Positions 7,529 to 16,565 are shown, counted from the first letter of the stretch. The stretch: 64,000 nt of DNA from Nocardioides szechwanensis (GCF_900103935.1 NZ_FNIC01000011.1:37725-101724); one strand, 5' to 3'. A program made the numbers and translations. Notes: a model not told the origin generated them from the sequence alone.

Positions 7529-9658
7529 GTGGCCCGACGAGGCCAGCGCCGTGCCGGCGCCACGCGCACCGCCCCGCGCAACCAGCGGCGTGGCCGCAAG
7601 CTCGACAACGAGGGCATCATCCCGGTGCTCGCCCGCGCGGTGCGCGAGGTCGAGCACGAGGTCCAGCGCGGAGCCGTGAGCCGCCCCGGGCGCACCAAGT
7701 TCCAGGTGATCGCGCTGCTCGTGCGCGAGGAGCGCTCCCGGGTCAGGTCCGACGCCGAGATCACCGAGGCCCGCCGCGCCGAGCAGATGAAGCGGCTCGA
7801 CGGGGTCGCCACGATCCTGGCCAAGTCCGCGGCGCGCGACACCTCCCTGCTCTCCCTGCTCGCCGAGGACGCCGACGTCTCCGACGCCGCCCAGATGCTC
7901 AAGCGCGAGCTCACCGAGGCCGCCGGCCTCGAGGTCGAGGAGGAAGAGGAGCCCGCTCCCGCCGAGGCCGCGGCCACACCGGTGGCCACGCGCCGGGTCG
8001 TCCCTCAGTCGGTCGTCTCCCGCCAGCTCGCCAACCCGTTCCTCACCCCCGACTTCTCCGCCCCGCAGCCGCGGGCCCACCCGCGCCGGCTCGCCACCTG
8101 GGAGCTCCTGGAACCGCTCTTCCGTGCCTTCGAGTACGGCGGGGCCTCGTCCTGCATGGCGCTCCCGGAGCCCGACACCCTGCTCGGGCTCCCGCCCGGG
8201 CTCGAGCTGATGCCCCACCAGGCGCAGGTCGTGGCCGCGGCCGAGGACGGCCACCGCACCTTCCTGCTCGCCGACGAGCCCGGCCTCGGCAAGACCGCCC
8301 AGGCACTGCTCGCCGCCGAGGCGGCCGGCGCGTTCCCGCTGCTGGTCGTCGTACCCAACGTCGTCAAGACCAACTGGGCCCGTGAGGCCCACCTGTGGAC
8401 CCCCCAGCGCCCGGTGACGGTCATCCACGGTGACGGGCACGAGATCGACGCCTTCGCCGACATCGTCGTGGTCAACTACGAGGTCCTCGACCGCCACGTC
8501 GGCTGGCTGGGCGACCTGGGCTTCCGCGGCATGGTCGTCGACGAGGCCCACTTCATCAAGAACAAGAAGTCGCAGCGCTCCCAGCACGTCCTCCAGCTCG
8601 CCGACCGGCTGCGCGCGCGCACCGTCCGGCCGCTGCTGATGGCGCTCACCGGCACCCCGCTGATCAACGACATCGACGACTTCCGCGCCATCTGGCAGTT
8701 CCTCGGCTGGATCGACGACAAGTTGCCCGGCCCGCTGCTGATGGAGGCGCTCGAGGAGACCGGCCTGACCCCGGTCGACCCCGGCTTCTACCCCGCGGCC
8801 CGGGCCAGCGTGATCGAGCTCGGCATCGTGCGCCGCCGCAAGATCGACGTCGCGGCCGACATCCCCGCCCGCCGGATCGCCGACCTCCCGGTCGAGCTCG
8901 ACGACATGGTCGGCAGCTCGATCCGCCAGGCCGAGCGTGAGCTCGCCGAGCGGCTCGTCACCCGCTACCGCACAGCGCTCGAGACCCGTACCTCCGGCGT
9001 CACCGTCGAGGGCATCGACCACGAGCTCGTACGGCGGGTGGCCGGCTGGGAGCTGGCCGACTCCGACTCCGCCAAGACCGGCGAGAACGTCTTCGGGATG
9101 GTGCGCCGGATCGGCCAGGCCAAGGCCGGCCTCGCCGCCGACTACGCCGCCCAGCTCGCGCGCAACGTCGGCAAGGTGGTGTTCTTCGCCAAGCACGTCG
9201 ACGTCATGGACCTCGCGGAGGAGACGTTCGCCAAGCGCGGCATCGGCTACGCCTCGATCCGCGGCGACCAGACGTCGACGAAGCGCCAGAAGAACATCGA
9301 CGCGTTCGTCAACGACCCCGAGGTCTCGATCGCGGTGTGCTCGCTGATGGCCGCCGGGGTGGGGCTCAACCTCCAGGTCGCCTCCAACGTCGTGCTCGCG
9401 GAGCTCTCGTGGACCGACGCGGAGCAGACGCAGGCGATCGACCGGGTGCACCGGATCGGCCAGGAGGAGCCGGTCACGGCGTGGCGGATCATCGCCGCCC
9501 AGACGATCGACACCAAGATCGCCGAGCTCATCGACAGCAAGGCCGGGCTCGCGGCCCGGGCGCTGGACGGCTCCGACGAGGAGATCTCGTCGTCCTCCGA
9601 CGTCCAGCTGGAGGCCCTGGTCGCCCTGCTCACCGAGGCGCTCGAGTCCGAGTCCTGA
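7529..9658 (+). CDS. SNF2-family DEAH ATPase/helicase-like protein
   Basis: Superfamily 2 ATPase of 709 residues. The first about 200 residues are basic and then acidic without a recognised domain. The SNF2 core follows: Walker A as DEPGLGKTAQ, Walker B as DEAHFIKN, motif III ALTGTPL, then the helicase C domain ending DRVHRIGQ. It most likely remodels protein-DNA complexes using ATP. GTG at 7529 is chosen for the strong site AAGGAGGAG just upstream; the open frame before it is non-coding leader. No nuclease or methylase partner is next to it, so a phage-defence role is unsupported. A 16-bp perfect hairpin lies 66 nt after the stop. Confidence 0.9.
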   Translation: MARRGQRRAGATRTAPRNQRRGRKLDNEGIIPVLARAVREVEHEVQRGAVSRPGRTKFQVIALLVREERSRVRSDAEITEARRAEQMKRLDGVATILAKSAARDTSLLSLLAEDADVSDAAQMLKRELTEAAGLEVEEEEEPAPAEAAATPVATRRVVPQSVVSRQLANPFLTPDFSAPQPRAHPRRLATWELLEPLFRAFEYGGASSCMALPEPDTLLGLPPGLELMPHQAQVVAAAEDGHRTFLLADEPGLGKTAQALLAAEAAGAFPLLVVVPNVVKTNWAREAHLWTPQRPVTVIHGDGHEIDAFADIVVVNYEVLDRHVGWLGDLGFRGMVVDEAHFIKNKKSQRSQHVLQLADRLRARTVRPLLMALTGTPLINDIDDFRAIWQFLGWIDDKLPGPLLMEALEETGLTPVDPGFYPAARASVIELGIVRRRKIDVAADIPARRIADLPVELDDMVGSSIRQAERELAERLVTRYRTALETRTSGVTVEGIDHELVRRVAGWELADSDSAKTGENVFGMVRRIGQAKAGLAADYAAQLARNVGKVVFFAKHVDVMDLAEETFAKRGIGYASIRGDQTSTKRQKNIDAFVNDPEVSIAVCSLMAAGVGLNLQVASNVVLAELSWTDAEQTQAIDRVHRIGQEEPVTAWRIIAAQTIDTKIAELIDSKAGLAARALDGSDEEISSSSDVQLEALVALLTEALESES

Positions 9659-9724
9659 CGGGCCCGGAAAGGTAAAGGTTTCGGCCGCCGCGTATACGCC
9701 CGGGGTGCCCGGGTACGGGTGACT

Positions 9725-9768
9725 TGGTCGAGGCCGCCGATATCCCCCCACTTCGGCGGCCTCGACCA
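9725..9768 (+). terminator. perfect 16-bp inverted repeat after the SNF2 gene
   Basis: Arms TGGTCGAGGCCGCCGA (9725-9740) and its exact complement (9753-9768) enclose a 12-nt loop. ATTTT occurs shortly after (9774-9778). Probably the terminator of the SNF2 gene, though operator function before the sigma gene cannot be excluded. Confidence 0.6.
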
Positions 9769-9936
9769 ATCGCATTTTGACCCATTCCGGGAGCACGGCT
9801 CCGGGTGCAGAGGTCCAGACCACTTCTCCGCGTTTCGTGGGTGGCCCCCGCCCCCTCGTGCGACCATCGGTGTGACGGTCTGGGAGGCCGTCACAGGGTC
9901 ATCGCACTGGGTCATGCACTGGGGGAGGTGTTGGGG

Positions 9937-10746
9937 ATGGAGCCGAGCCCGGTTTCGTATGCCCAGTCGTCTGCCCATGGTGCTGCCCCGGCGCTGAGCG
10001 AGTCGCGCCGCCGGATCGAGACCGCGCGCCTGCTGTCGCGTGCGCGCGCCAGCGTGGGCGACACCCGGGCGCGCTACGAGAACGACGTCATCCGGATCAA
10101 CATGGAGGTCGCCCTCGACGTGGCGCGTCGCTACCACGGCCGCGGCATCGCCGACGAGGACATCGACCAGGTCGCCTACCTCGGGCTGATCAAGGCCGTG
10201 CGCGGCTTCGACCCCACGCTGGGTGACGACTTCCTGAGCTACGCCGTCCCGACCCTGCGCGGCGAGATCCGCCGCTACTTCCGCGACGCCGGCTGGACGG
10301 TGCGCCCGCCGCGGTCGGTGCAGGAGGTCCAGACCCGGGTGAGCAACGCCGAGGCCGACCTCTACCAGCGCCTCGGCCGCGCCCCGCGGCCCTCCGAGAT
10401 CGCCGTACACCTCGACATCCCGCTGGCGCTGGTCATCGACTCGATCAACGCCATCGGCTGCTTCGCCCCCGACTCCCTGGACGCCCCGCGTCCCGAGGGC
10501 GACCCGGAGGCACCCGCCGAGAAGCTCGGCGACCTCGACCCCGCCTTCGCCAGTGCCGAGGCGCGGCTGGCGCTCCAGCCGCTGATGGGCGCGCTGAGCC
10601 CGCGTGACCGCCGGATCATCGAGCTGCGCTTCTTCGAGAACCGCACCCAGGCCCAGATCGGGGCCGAGGTCGGCGTCACCCAGGAGCAGGTGTCGCGGCT
10701 GCTCACGGGCATCCTGGCCAAGCTGCGCCGCAGCCTGGCCGCTTGA
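9937..10746 (+). CDS. SigB/SigF/SigG-type alternative sigma factor
   Basis: RNA polymerase sigma factor of 269 residues. Region 2 has VALDVARRYHGRGIADEDID and YLGLIKAVRGFD (core binding and -10 recognition), region 3 has LYQRLGRAPRPSEIA, and region 4 has ELRFFENRTQAQIGAEVGVT with the -35-binding helix-turn-helix. The arrangement fits the general-stress/sporulation-like class of group 3 factors. ATG at 9937 follows GGGGGAGG. No anti-sigma kinase or antagonist gene is adjacent, unlike the usual rsbW/usfX arrangement, so control must act from elsewhere or at transcription. Confidence 0.93.
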   Translation: MEPSPVSYAQSSAHGAAPALSESRRRIETARLLSRARASVGDTRARYENDVIRINMEVALDVARRYHGRGIADEDIDQVAYLGLIKAVRGFDPTLGDDFLSYAVPTLRGEIRRYFRDAGWTVRPPRSVQEVQTRVSNAEADLYQRLGRAPRPSEIAVHLDIPLALVIDSINAIGCFAPDSLDAPRPEGDPEAPAEKLGDLDPAFASAEARLALQPLMGALSPRDRRIIELRFFENRTQAQIGAEVGVTQEQVSRLLTGILAKLRRSLAA

Positions 10747-10770
10747 CCGGTTGCCGCCGCGTCGTGGGCC

Positions 10771-10828
10771 GGGTCTCGACACGCCGGTCGCGGGTTCGTG
10801 CCTCACCCGCGCGGCTCGCTCGACCACC
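10771..10828 (+). repeat. dispersed hairpin repeat B, copy 1
   Basis: Begins GGGTCTCGACACGCCGGTCG. A 7-bp stem CGCGGGT/ACCCGCG encloses loop TCGTGCCTC and is extended by GCCG/CGGC. A second, inverted copy at 59054-59107 has the same loop but two covarying stem pairs. It lies between convergent genes. Confidence 0.8.
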
Positions 10829-10855
10829 ATCAGCGGGTCCGCTGGCGCGTCCCCG

Positions 10856-11725
10856 CTAGAAGATCCGCGGCAGGTCGCTCGCGCGGCCGGCGAAACGTGG
10901 CGCGCGCTTCTCGCGGAACGCCGCCACGCCCTCCACGCCGTCGCCGATCGAGGTGTAGAACATCGCCAGCGAGTCCGACAGGTGCGCCTCGAGCGGGTCG
11001 GCGGCGGCGCCGTTGCGGTAGAGCAGCTGCTTGGCCAGCGCCAGCGCCACGGGGGAGCGGTCGACCACGAACGAGCGCGCGAGCTCCTGCGCCGCGGGCA
11101 CCAGGTAGTCGGGCTCGTGGACGCTGCGCAGCAGCCGGCCGGCGAGGGCCTGGTCGGCGGTGAGGATGTCGGCGGAGTAGACCCACTCGAGCGCCTGCTG
11201 GATGCCGACGATGCGCGGCAGGAACCACGACGAGCAGGCTTCCGGCACGACGCCGAGACGGCCGAACACGAACCCGATCCGGGCCTTCGTCGAGGCCAGG
11301 CGCAGGTCCATGGCCAGGGTCATGGTCGCGCCGATGCCCACGGCTGGCCCGTTGATCGCGGCGATCACGGGCTTGGGCAGGGCGTGGATCGCGAGCGTGA
11401 CGCGGCCTCCGGTGTCGCGGATCCCGTCGTGGTACGGCGGCTCCGTGAGGTGGGCGCGCAGGTCCTCCGGGGTCGGGGTCACCGACTCGTCCAGGCCGAA
11501 CACGTTGCCCTCGGCCGAGAGGTCCATGCCCGCGCAGAACGCCCGGCCGGCACCGGTCACCACCACGGCGCGGACGGCGTCGTCGCGGGCGTCGGTGAGG
11601 AACACCTGCTCGAGCTCGCGCGCCATCGTGAGGTCGAAGGCGTTGAGGGCGTCGGGGCGGTTGAGCGTCAGGGTGGCGACCCCGTCGCTGTCGACGTCCC
11701 AGGTCAGGGTCTCGTAGCCGCTCAT
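10856..11725 (-). CDS. enoyl-CoA hydratase/isomerase family protein
   Basis: Crotonase-fold protein of 289 residues. The oxyanion-hole segments are AFCAGMDLSAEG and KPVIAAINGPAVGIGATMTLAMDLRLAS. The position of the second catalytic Glu holds Glu in VVPEACSSWFLP, while the first Glu of classical hydratases is not obvious, so the enzyme could be an isomerase or hydratase on a different acyl-CoA. The C-terminal helix bundle has FREKRAPRF, typical of the family. ATG at 11725 overlaps the LCP stop as ATGA, so the two are co-transcribed, an odd pairing with a wall protein. Confidence 0.9.
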   Translation of the reverse strand: MSGYETLTWDVDSDGVATLTLNRPDALNAFDLTMARELEQVFLTDARDDAVRAVVVTGAGRAFCAGMDLSAEGNVFGLDESVTPTPEDLRAHLTEPPYHDGIRDTGGRVTLAIHALPKPVIAAINGPAVGIGATMTLAMDLRLASTKARIGFVFGRLGVVPEACSSWFLPRIVGIQQALEWVYSADILTADQALAGRLLRSVHEPDYLVPAAQELARSFVVDRSPVALALAKQLLYRNGAAADPLEAHLSDSLAMFYTSIGDGVEGVAAFREKRAPRFAGRASDLPRIF

Positions 11726-12966
11726 CGTTGGTTGGGGAGACCACTGGGCGTGCACTGCGCCGGCTTGATGTCGTCGGTGCGGTCCTCGATGAACGCCTTG
11801 AAGATCGGCTCGGCCCGGTCGCGGTCCCACGTCTCGGCGGAGCCGTCGGTGACCGGCATCGTGCAGGTGAGCCCGTCCTTGCCGCCGACCTTGGTCATCG
11901 CCAGGGCCCAGCGGCCGGCGTCGAGGGTGCTGGTCTCCTCGCCGAAGCCGAAGAAGCCGGGCACCGAGTTGTTGAGGCGCCACCAGCGGACCGGGTTGAG
12001 CACCGACCAGGGCGAGAGCACCTTGTCGCCGATCGCGGCCACGACCTCACGCTGGCGCTGCACCCGGTCGAGGTCGCCCAGCGCCGACTGCTTGCGCGAG
12101 CGGGAGTAGGCCAGCGCGACCTCGCCGTCGACCTCCTGGCAGCCCTTCTTGATGTCCAGGCCGGCGAGCTTGTCCTTGATCGCCTCCTTCGGGCAGACCT
12201 CGATGCCGCCCACGGAGTCGACGACACCGGCGACGCCGCCCAGGCCGATCTCGACGTACTCGTCGATGCGGATGCCGGTCTCGTTCTCGATGGTGCGCAC
12301 GAGCAGCTTGGCGCCGCCGCGGGCGTAGGCCGAGTTGATCTTGCTCTGGCCGTGGCCGGGCATGTCGACGATCGAGTCGCGCGGGATCGAGAGCAGCACG
12401 TCGGGCCCGTCGCCGGTGTGCAGCAGCATGATCGTGTCGGTGAGCTCGCTGCTGGGGTTGCCGGTGTTGAACTTCTTGCGCTCCTCGGCGCTGAGGCCCT
12501 TGCGGGAGTCGCTGCCTACCAGGAGGTACGTCGTGCCGGGCTGGTCGCCCGGTCGGTCACCGTCGGGGGCGAACTCGACCTTGTCGGTCTTCTGCCACGC
12601 GAAGAACGGCACCGCGATCGTGTAGACGAGCCACAGCACGAGCAGGAGCAGCACCATCCGGAACCAGAAACGCGGCCGGCGGAAGCGGCTCGAGCCGCCG
12701 GACGAGGCGCGGGCGGGGGGACCGCCCGGGGCAGGTGTCGGTGCCGGGGCCGGGGCGCGGGGTGCGCTGCCGGCGGGTGGCTGCTGGGTGGGCATGACCC
12801 TGGTCTCGTCGTGGCGGGGCTGGTCGGGGCTGGGCTGATCCGGCCGGGACTGCTTCGGGATGGCGCGGGTCGCGTCGGGTGGCGGCTCCTGGCCACCCTT
12901 GGCGCCGTAGAGCCAGCCGTAGTTGGTCCCGTCCTCGGGACCTCCGTTCCCGGGACGATCTGCCAT
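11722..12966 (-). CDS. LytR-CpsA-Psr (LCP) family protein with a single membrane anchor
   Basis: Probable wall-polymer phosphotransferase of 414 residues. About 95 cytoplasmic residues are rich in Pro, Gln and charged residues; one transmembrane helix (RMVLLLLVLWLVYTIAV) follows, then the extracellular LCP domain with LLVGSDSRKG, DTIMLLH, LLSIPRDS and INSAYARGG, containing the Asp/Arg residues that bind polyprenyl pyrophosphate and magnesium. LCP enzymes attach teichoic acid or arabinogalactan-type polymers to peptidoglycan. Leaderless-type TAGCGT lies 7 nt before the ATG and its TAG is the stop codon of the preceding acyltransferase gene. A second LCP gene lies at 21141. Confidence 0.92.
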   Translation of the reverse strand: MADRPGNGGPEDGTNYGWLYGAKGGQEPPPDATRAIPKQSRPDQPSPDQPRHDETRVMPTQQPPAGSAPRAPAPAPTPAPGGPPARASSGGSSRFRRPRFWFRMVLLLLVLWLVYTIAVPFFAWQKTDKVEFAPDGDRPGDQPGTTYLLVGSDSRKGLSAEERKKFNTGNPSSELTDTIMLLHTGDGPDVLLSIPRDSIVDMPGHGQSKINSAYARGGAKLLVRTIENETGIRIDEYVEIGLGGVAGVVDSVGGIEVCPKEAIKDKLAGLDIKKGCQEVDGEVALAYSRSRKQSALGDLDRVQRQREVVAAIGDKVLSPWSVLNPVRWWRLNNSVPGFFGFGEETSTLDAGRWALAMTKVGGKDGLTCTMPVTDGSAETWDRDRAEPIFKAFIEDRTDDIKPAQCTPSGLPNQR

Positions 12967-12979
12967 GGGGCAGACGCTA
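12967..12979 (-). promoter_or_regulatory. leaderless-type -10 element of the LCP gene
   Basis: Minus-strand TAGCGT (12974-12979) is 7 nt before the ATG at 12966 and includes the stop codon of the upstream WS/DGAT gene. Confidence 0.5.
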
Positions 12980-14368
12980 CCGTGCGGCGACCAGCAGCTC
13001 CTCGAGTGACGCGGCGATGCCGTCGGTCAGCAGGTCCAGGTCGGGGACCGTCTCGAAGTCGCCGGTCAGCCCGAAGGTGAGGGTGTCGCAGTAGGAGAAG
13101 ATCACGATCCCGATCCGGACCCGGTCGGCGATCGGGACGTAGGGGAGCATCTCGACCGCGCGCCGGCCCAGGCACCACAGCGGCTGCCGGGGCCCGGGCA
13201 CGTTGGTCGCGACGGTGGTGATCTGGCGCTGTGGGAAGCGCATGCCGAGCCGGATCCCGGCTGAGACGGTCGGGAACGGCGCCAGCTGGGAGAGCAGCGT
13301 GAGCTGGCCGCCGGCCTCGTCCTCGTGGTGGGCGCGCAGGGTCTGCACCCGCTCGCGGACCGCGGCCAGCCGCTCGAGGGGGTCCTCGAGGTCGACCGGG
13401 AGGTAGGGCAGCAGCAGCGACACCTCGTTGCCGGGCACGGCCTCGGTGCCCGGGCGGCGGGTCGAGACCGGCACCAGCGTGCGCAGGGTGTGGGCGTGCG
13501 GCACCTCACCGCGCGACTCGAGGAGCCGGCGGAAGCCCCCGGACACCGCGGTCAGCGCGAGGTCGTTGACGGTGACCCCGAGCGCCGTGCGCGCCGCCAG
13601 GATCCGGGTCAGGTCGGCGGTCGTCCAGGAGTAGCGCCGGGAGCCGTCGAGGGGCCCGGTCAGGGTGCTGCGGGTCGTGGGAAGCAGTGCCCCGGCGATC
13701 TCGACGACGCCGCGGGCGGACCGCAGGCCCGCCGCCGCCGCGGCCCAGGGCCGGCGCAGGCCGCGCACCGCCGCACCGGCGAGGTGCCCGGGGGAGGCGG
13801 CCAGGTCGCGCAGGGCGGCCATCGTGAACTCGACCTCCGAGACCGGTGCCTCGGGGACCCAGGTGTCGGGCACGGACGGGCTCGGCTCCGGGCCGGCGTC
13901 GAGGACCAGGCGGTAGATGTCGGTGCCCGAGACCCCGTCGACCATGCTGTGGTGGACCTTGGAGAGCAGCGCCCACTGCCCGCCCTCGAGGCCTTCGACG
14001 AAGAGGTACTCCCACAGGGGGTTGCTGCGGTCCATGGGCACGGCCATCTCGCGGCTCATCAGCTCGCCGATCTCGGCGCGCCCGCCGGGCGCCGGCAGCG
14101 CGACCCGGCGTACCTGGTTGCGGACGTCGAACTCCGGGTCGTCGACCCACGCCGGCGGGGCCAGGTCGAAGGGCACGTTGCGCAGCCGCTGGCGGTAGCG
14201 CGGGATGAGCGGGAGCCGGCCCTCGATGGTCTTGACGAAGTCGTAGAAGTCCGGGGCCGGGCCCTCGAAGACCGCCAGCGAGCCGATCGCCAGTGAGGCC
14301 AGGGGGTCGACGTTCTCGGCCTCGAGGAAAGCAGCGGACAGCGGGGTCAGGCGTTCCATCTGGGCCAT
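12977..14368 (-). CDS. WS/DGAT-family O-acyltransferase
   Basis: Wax ester synthase/diacylglycerol acyltransferase of 463 residues, which makes storage lipids from acyl-CoA and an alcohol or diacylglycerol. The catalytic HHxxxDG motif is intact as VHHSMVDG, preceded by PLWEYLFVEGL. The C-terminal domain has VTVNDLALTAVSGGFRRLL, TLVPVSTR and the family NVPGP motif. ATG at 14368 is preceded by GGGAGGA. It is divergent from a second family member 172 nt away. Substrate preference cannot be read from sequence. Confidence 0.93.
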   Translation of the reverse strand: MAQMERLTPLSAAFLEAENVDPLASLAIGSLAVFEGPAPDFYDFVKTIEGRLPLIPRYRQRLRNVPFDLAPPAWVDDPEFDVRNQVRRVALPAPGGRAEIGELMSREMAVPMDRSNPLWEYLFVEGLEGGQWALLSKVHHSMVDGVSGTDIYRLVLDAGPEPSPSVPDTWVPEAPVSEVEFTMAALRDLAASPGHLAGAAVRGLRRPWAAAAAGLRSARGVVEIAGALLPTTRSTLTGPLDGSRRYSWTTADLTRILAARTALGVTVNDLALTAVSGGFRRLLESRGEVPHAHTLRTLVPVSTRRPGTEAVPGNEVSLLLPYLPVDLEDPLERLAAVRERVQTLRAHHEDEAGGQLTLLSQLAPFPTVSAGIRLGMRFPQRQITTVATNVPGPRQPLWCLGRRAVEMLPYVPIADRVRIGIVIFSYCDTLTFGLTGDFETVPDLDLLTDGIAASLEELLVAAR

Positions 14369-14540
14369 CGGGTCCTCCCGGACAGCGGGGGTGATGCTGC
14401 CGAGTCTGGTCGTGCGTCCGGGGACCGCCTACGGCCATTGGGCCCGTCGTTCCGGGACCCCCGCCCCTGTGCGCAGCCGTCGGCACGGGGCGACGGTGGC
14501 AGCACGGCGGCAGTTACCCGACGTCCCTGAGGAGCACCCG

Positions 14541-15971
14541 ATGAGCCACCGCACCATCGACCCGGTCGACACCATCTGGCTCAACATGGACCGGGACAAC
14601 AACCTGATGGTCATCGAGAGCCTGATGACCTTCGACGGTCCCGTCGACTGGGAGCGGTTCCTGGCCGTCTTCGAGCGCCGGGTCGTCGACCCCTTCCCGG
14701 TGTTCCGGCAGCGCCCGGTGTGGTCCGGGATGCCCTTCGCGACGCCGCGCTGGCACGACGACGAGGACTTCGACCTGGGTCGTCACGTCCGCTACGCCAC
14801 CCTGAAGAACCCGGGTGACGACGTGGCGCTCCAGGACTACATCAGCTCGTTCGTCAGCCGCCCGTTGCGCCGCGACCGGCCGCTGTGGCAGGTGCACCTG
14901 ATCGACGGCTACGAGGGCGGCTCCGCGGTCTACACGCGCCTGCACCACGCCCTGGCCGACGGCATCGCGCTCACCCAGGTGTTGCTGTCCCTGGTCGACG
15001 ACAGCCCGGGCGCGGACCTCGCCGAACCCCCCGAGCACGCCGACCGGGAACGCGGGGCGTTCGCGCTGGCGGTCGACGCCGCCGGCGCGGTCTCCGCGCT
15101 GGGACACACGCTGGGCCACGCCCTGCTCGAGCTGCCCCACCTGCTCACACCGGCGTACGCGGTCGACGCGTTCTCCGCCACCCGCCAGGCGACCGGTGTG
15201 GCCGCCAAGCTGATGCTCGCCAAGAGCCCGCACGGTCCCCTCAGCGGGGTGCCCGGCGTGCGCAAGCGGGTCCTCTGGGGCGAGCCCACGCCGCTGGCCG
15301 ACATCGTCGCCGTGGGCAAGGCGACCGGCACCACCGTCAACGACGTCCTGGTCGCGGCGCTCGCGGGTGCGCTCGCGGGCTACGTGGCCGAGCAGGGCGG
15401 GGACCCGACCGACGTACCCACGATGGTCCCGGTCAACGTCAGGCCTCCCGACCAGCCACTGCCGCGGGTGCTCGGCAACCAGTTCGCGCTGGTCCTGCTG
15501 TCGCTGCCGTCGGAGCTCACCACACCGTTCGCCCGGCTCGCCGAGACGCACCGCCGGATGGAGGCGATCAAGCACTCGCCCGAGGCGTGGCTGACGTTCG
15601 GGATGATCCAGGGCATCGGCCGCACCGGTCCCGAGATCGAACGGTTCCTGGTCAACTTCTTCGCCGGCAAGGCGACCGGCGTGACCACCAACGTGCCCGG
15701 CCCGCGCTCGACGGTCTACGTCGCGGGCAGCCGGGTCCGCGCGCTGCTCGGCTGGGCCCCGGGCTCGGGCAACCAGACGCTGGAGACGTCGCTGTTCACC
15801 TACGACGGCAACCTGCACGTGGGCTTCAAGGTCGATGTCGACCGGATCGCCGAGCCGGAGCGGCTGGTGCGGCTGTTCGAGGCCGAGCTGGCCGAGCTCG
15901 CGCGGCTGGTCGTGCCCCAGAAGCGGGTCGGCCGGGCCAGCAAGGCCCGGGCCGTCGCCGGGTCGGCGTAG
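14541..15971 (+). CDS. WS/DGAT-family O-acyltransferase, second copy
   Basis: Second member of the family, 476 residues. HHALADG carries the catalytic His-His and Asp; PLWQVHLIDGYEGG, TTVNDVLVAALAGAL, MVPVNVRP and VTTNVPGPRSTVYVAG are the other family motifs. ATG at 14541 follows TGAGGAGC; the longer upstream frame lacks a ribosome site. The stop is 3 nt before the oxidoreductase gamma gene, so this lipid-storage enzyme seems to be in one transcript with the 2-oxoacid oxidoreductase. Sequence is clearly divergent from the copy at 12977. Confidence 0.93.
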   Translation: MSHRTIDPVDTIWLNMDRDNNLMVIESLMTFDGPVDWERFLAVFERRVVDPFPVFRQRPVWSGMPFATPRWHDDEDFDLGRHVRYATLKNPGDDVALQDYISSFVSRPLRRDRPLWQVHLIDGYEGGSAVYTRLHHALADGIALTQVLLSLVDDSPGADLAEPPEHADRERGAFALAVDAAGAVSALGHTLGHALLELPHLLTPAYAVDAFSATRQATGVAAKLMLAKSPHGPLSGVPGVRKRVLWGEPTPLADIVAVGKATGTTVNDVLVAALAGALAGYVAEQGGDPTDVPTMVPVNVRPPDQPLPRVLGNQFALVLLSLPSELTTPFARLAETHRRMEAIKHSPEAWLTFGMIQGIGRTGPEIERFLVNFFAGKATGVTTNVPGPRSTVYVAGSRVRALLGWAPGSGNQTLETSLFTYDGNLHVGFKVDVDRIAEPERLVRLFEAELAELARLVVPQKRVGRASKARAVAGSA

Positions 15972-15974
15972 GTC

Positions 15975-16565
15975 GTGTTCGAGATCAGGATCCACGGCCG
16001 CGGTGGCCAGGGCACCGTGACCGCCGCGGAGATGCTGTCCGTGGCCGCGTTCGACGAGGGCTGGCACGCCCAGGCGTTCCCGACGTTCGGCTCGGAGCGA
16101 ACCGGTGCGCCGGTGGTGGCGTTCTGCCGTCTCGACCGGCGCCCCATCCGCATCCACGAGCCGATCGCCGAGCCCGACGCGGTGATCGTGCAGGACCCGA
16201 CCATGCTCCACCAGGTCCGGGTCTTCGAGGGTCTGGGACCCGACTCCTTCGTCCTGGTCAACACCGGGCGGTCGTTCGCCGAGCTCGGGATGACCGACCT
16301 GGTCGCGGGCCTGCGCCCCGGCCACGCGCTGACGGTGCCGGCCACCGCGATCGCCCGGGAGACGATCGGGCGGCCGCTGCCCAACACCGCCCTGCTGGGC
16401 GGGTTCGCCGCGCTCACCGGCGCGGTCTCGATCGACGCGGTCGCCGACGCCATCCGCCAGCGCTTCGAGGGGCGAATCGGCGAGGACAACGTCGCGGCCG
16501 CGCGGGCGGCGTACCAGCGCGTCCAGGAGCAGAAGGAGCAGGTCGATGCCCGGTCAGAGGCTTAG
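15975..16565 (+). CDS. porG: 2-oxoacid:acceptor oxidoreductase, gamma subunit
   Basis: Gamma subunit (196 residues) of a thiamine-diphosphate 2-oxoacid oxidoreductase. It opens FEIRIHGRGGQGTVTAAEML, the glycine-rich signature of domain III that contacts CoA, and has AFPTFGSERTGAPV. GTG at 15975 begins 3 nt after the acyltransferase stop. Its end overlaps the alpha gene by 20 nt. It forms an obligate complex with the next two gene products. Substrate (pyruvate, 2-oxoglutarate or branched-chain acid) is undetermined. Confidence 0.93.
   Translation: MFEIRIHGRGGQGTVTAAEMLSVAAFDEGWHAQAFPTFGSERTGAPVVAFCRLDRRPIRIHEPIAEPDAVIVQDPTMLHQVRVFEGLGPDSFVLVNTGRSFAELGMTDLVAGLRPGHALTVPATAIARETIGRPLPNTALLGGFAALTGAVSIDAVADAIRQRFEGRIGEDNVAAARAAYQRVQEQKEQVDARSEA

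Noticed and set aside
7529..9658. Phage-defence island (DISARM or similar) around the SNF2 ATPase
   Set aside because: No methylase, nuclease or DUF1998 partner nearby; neighbours are a CoA-binding protein and a sigma factor.
9678..9716. SigF-type promoter GTTT...GGGTAC before the sigma gene
   Set aside because: The spacer is 29 nt, about twice the usual length.
7268..9823. An 851-codon antisense open frame over the SNF2 gene
   Set aside because: Translation is Asp/Gly/Leu rich without a domain, whereas the plus strand shows full helicase motifs.
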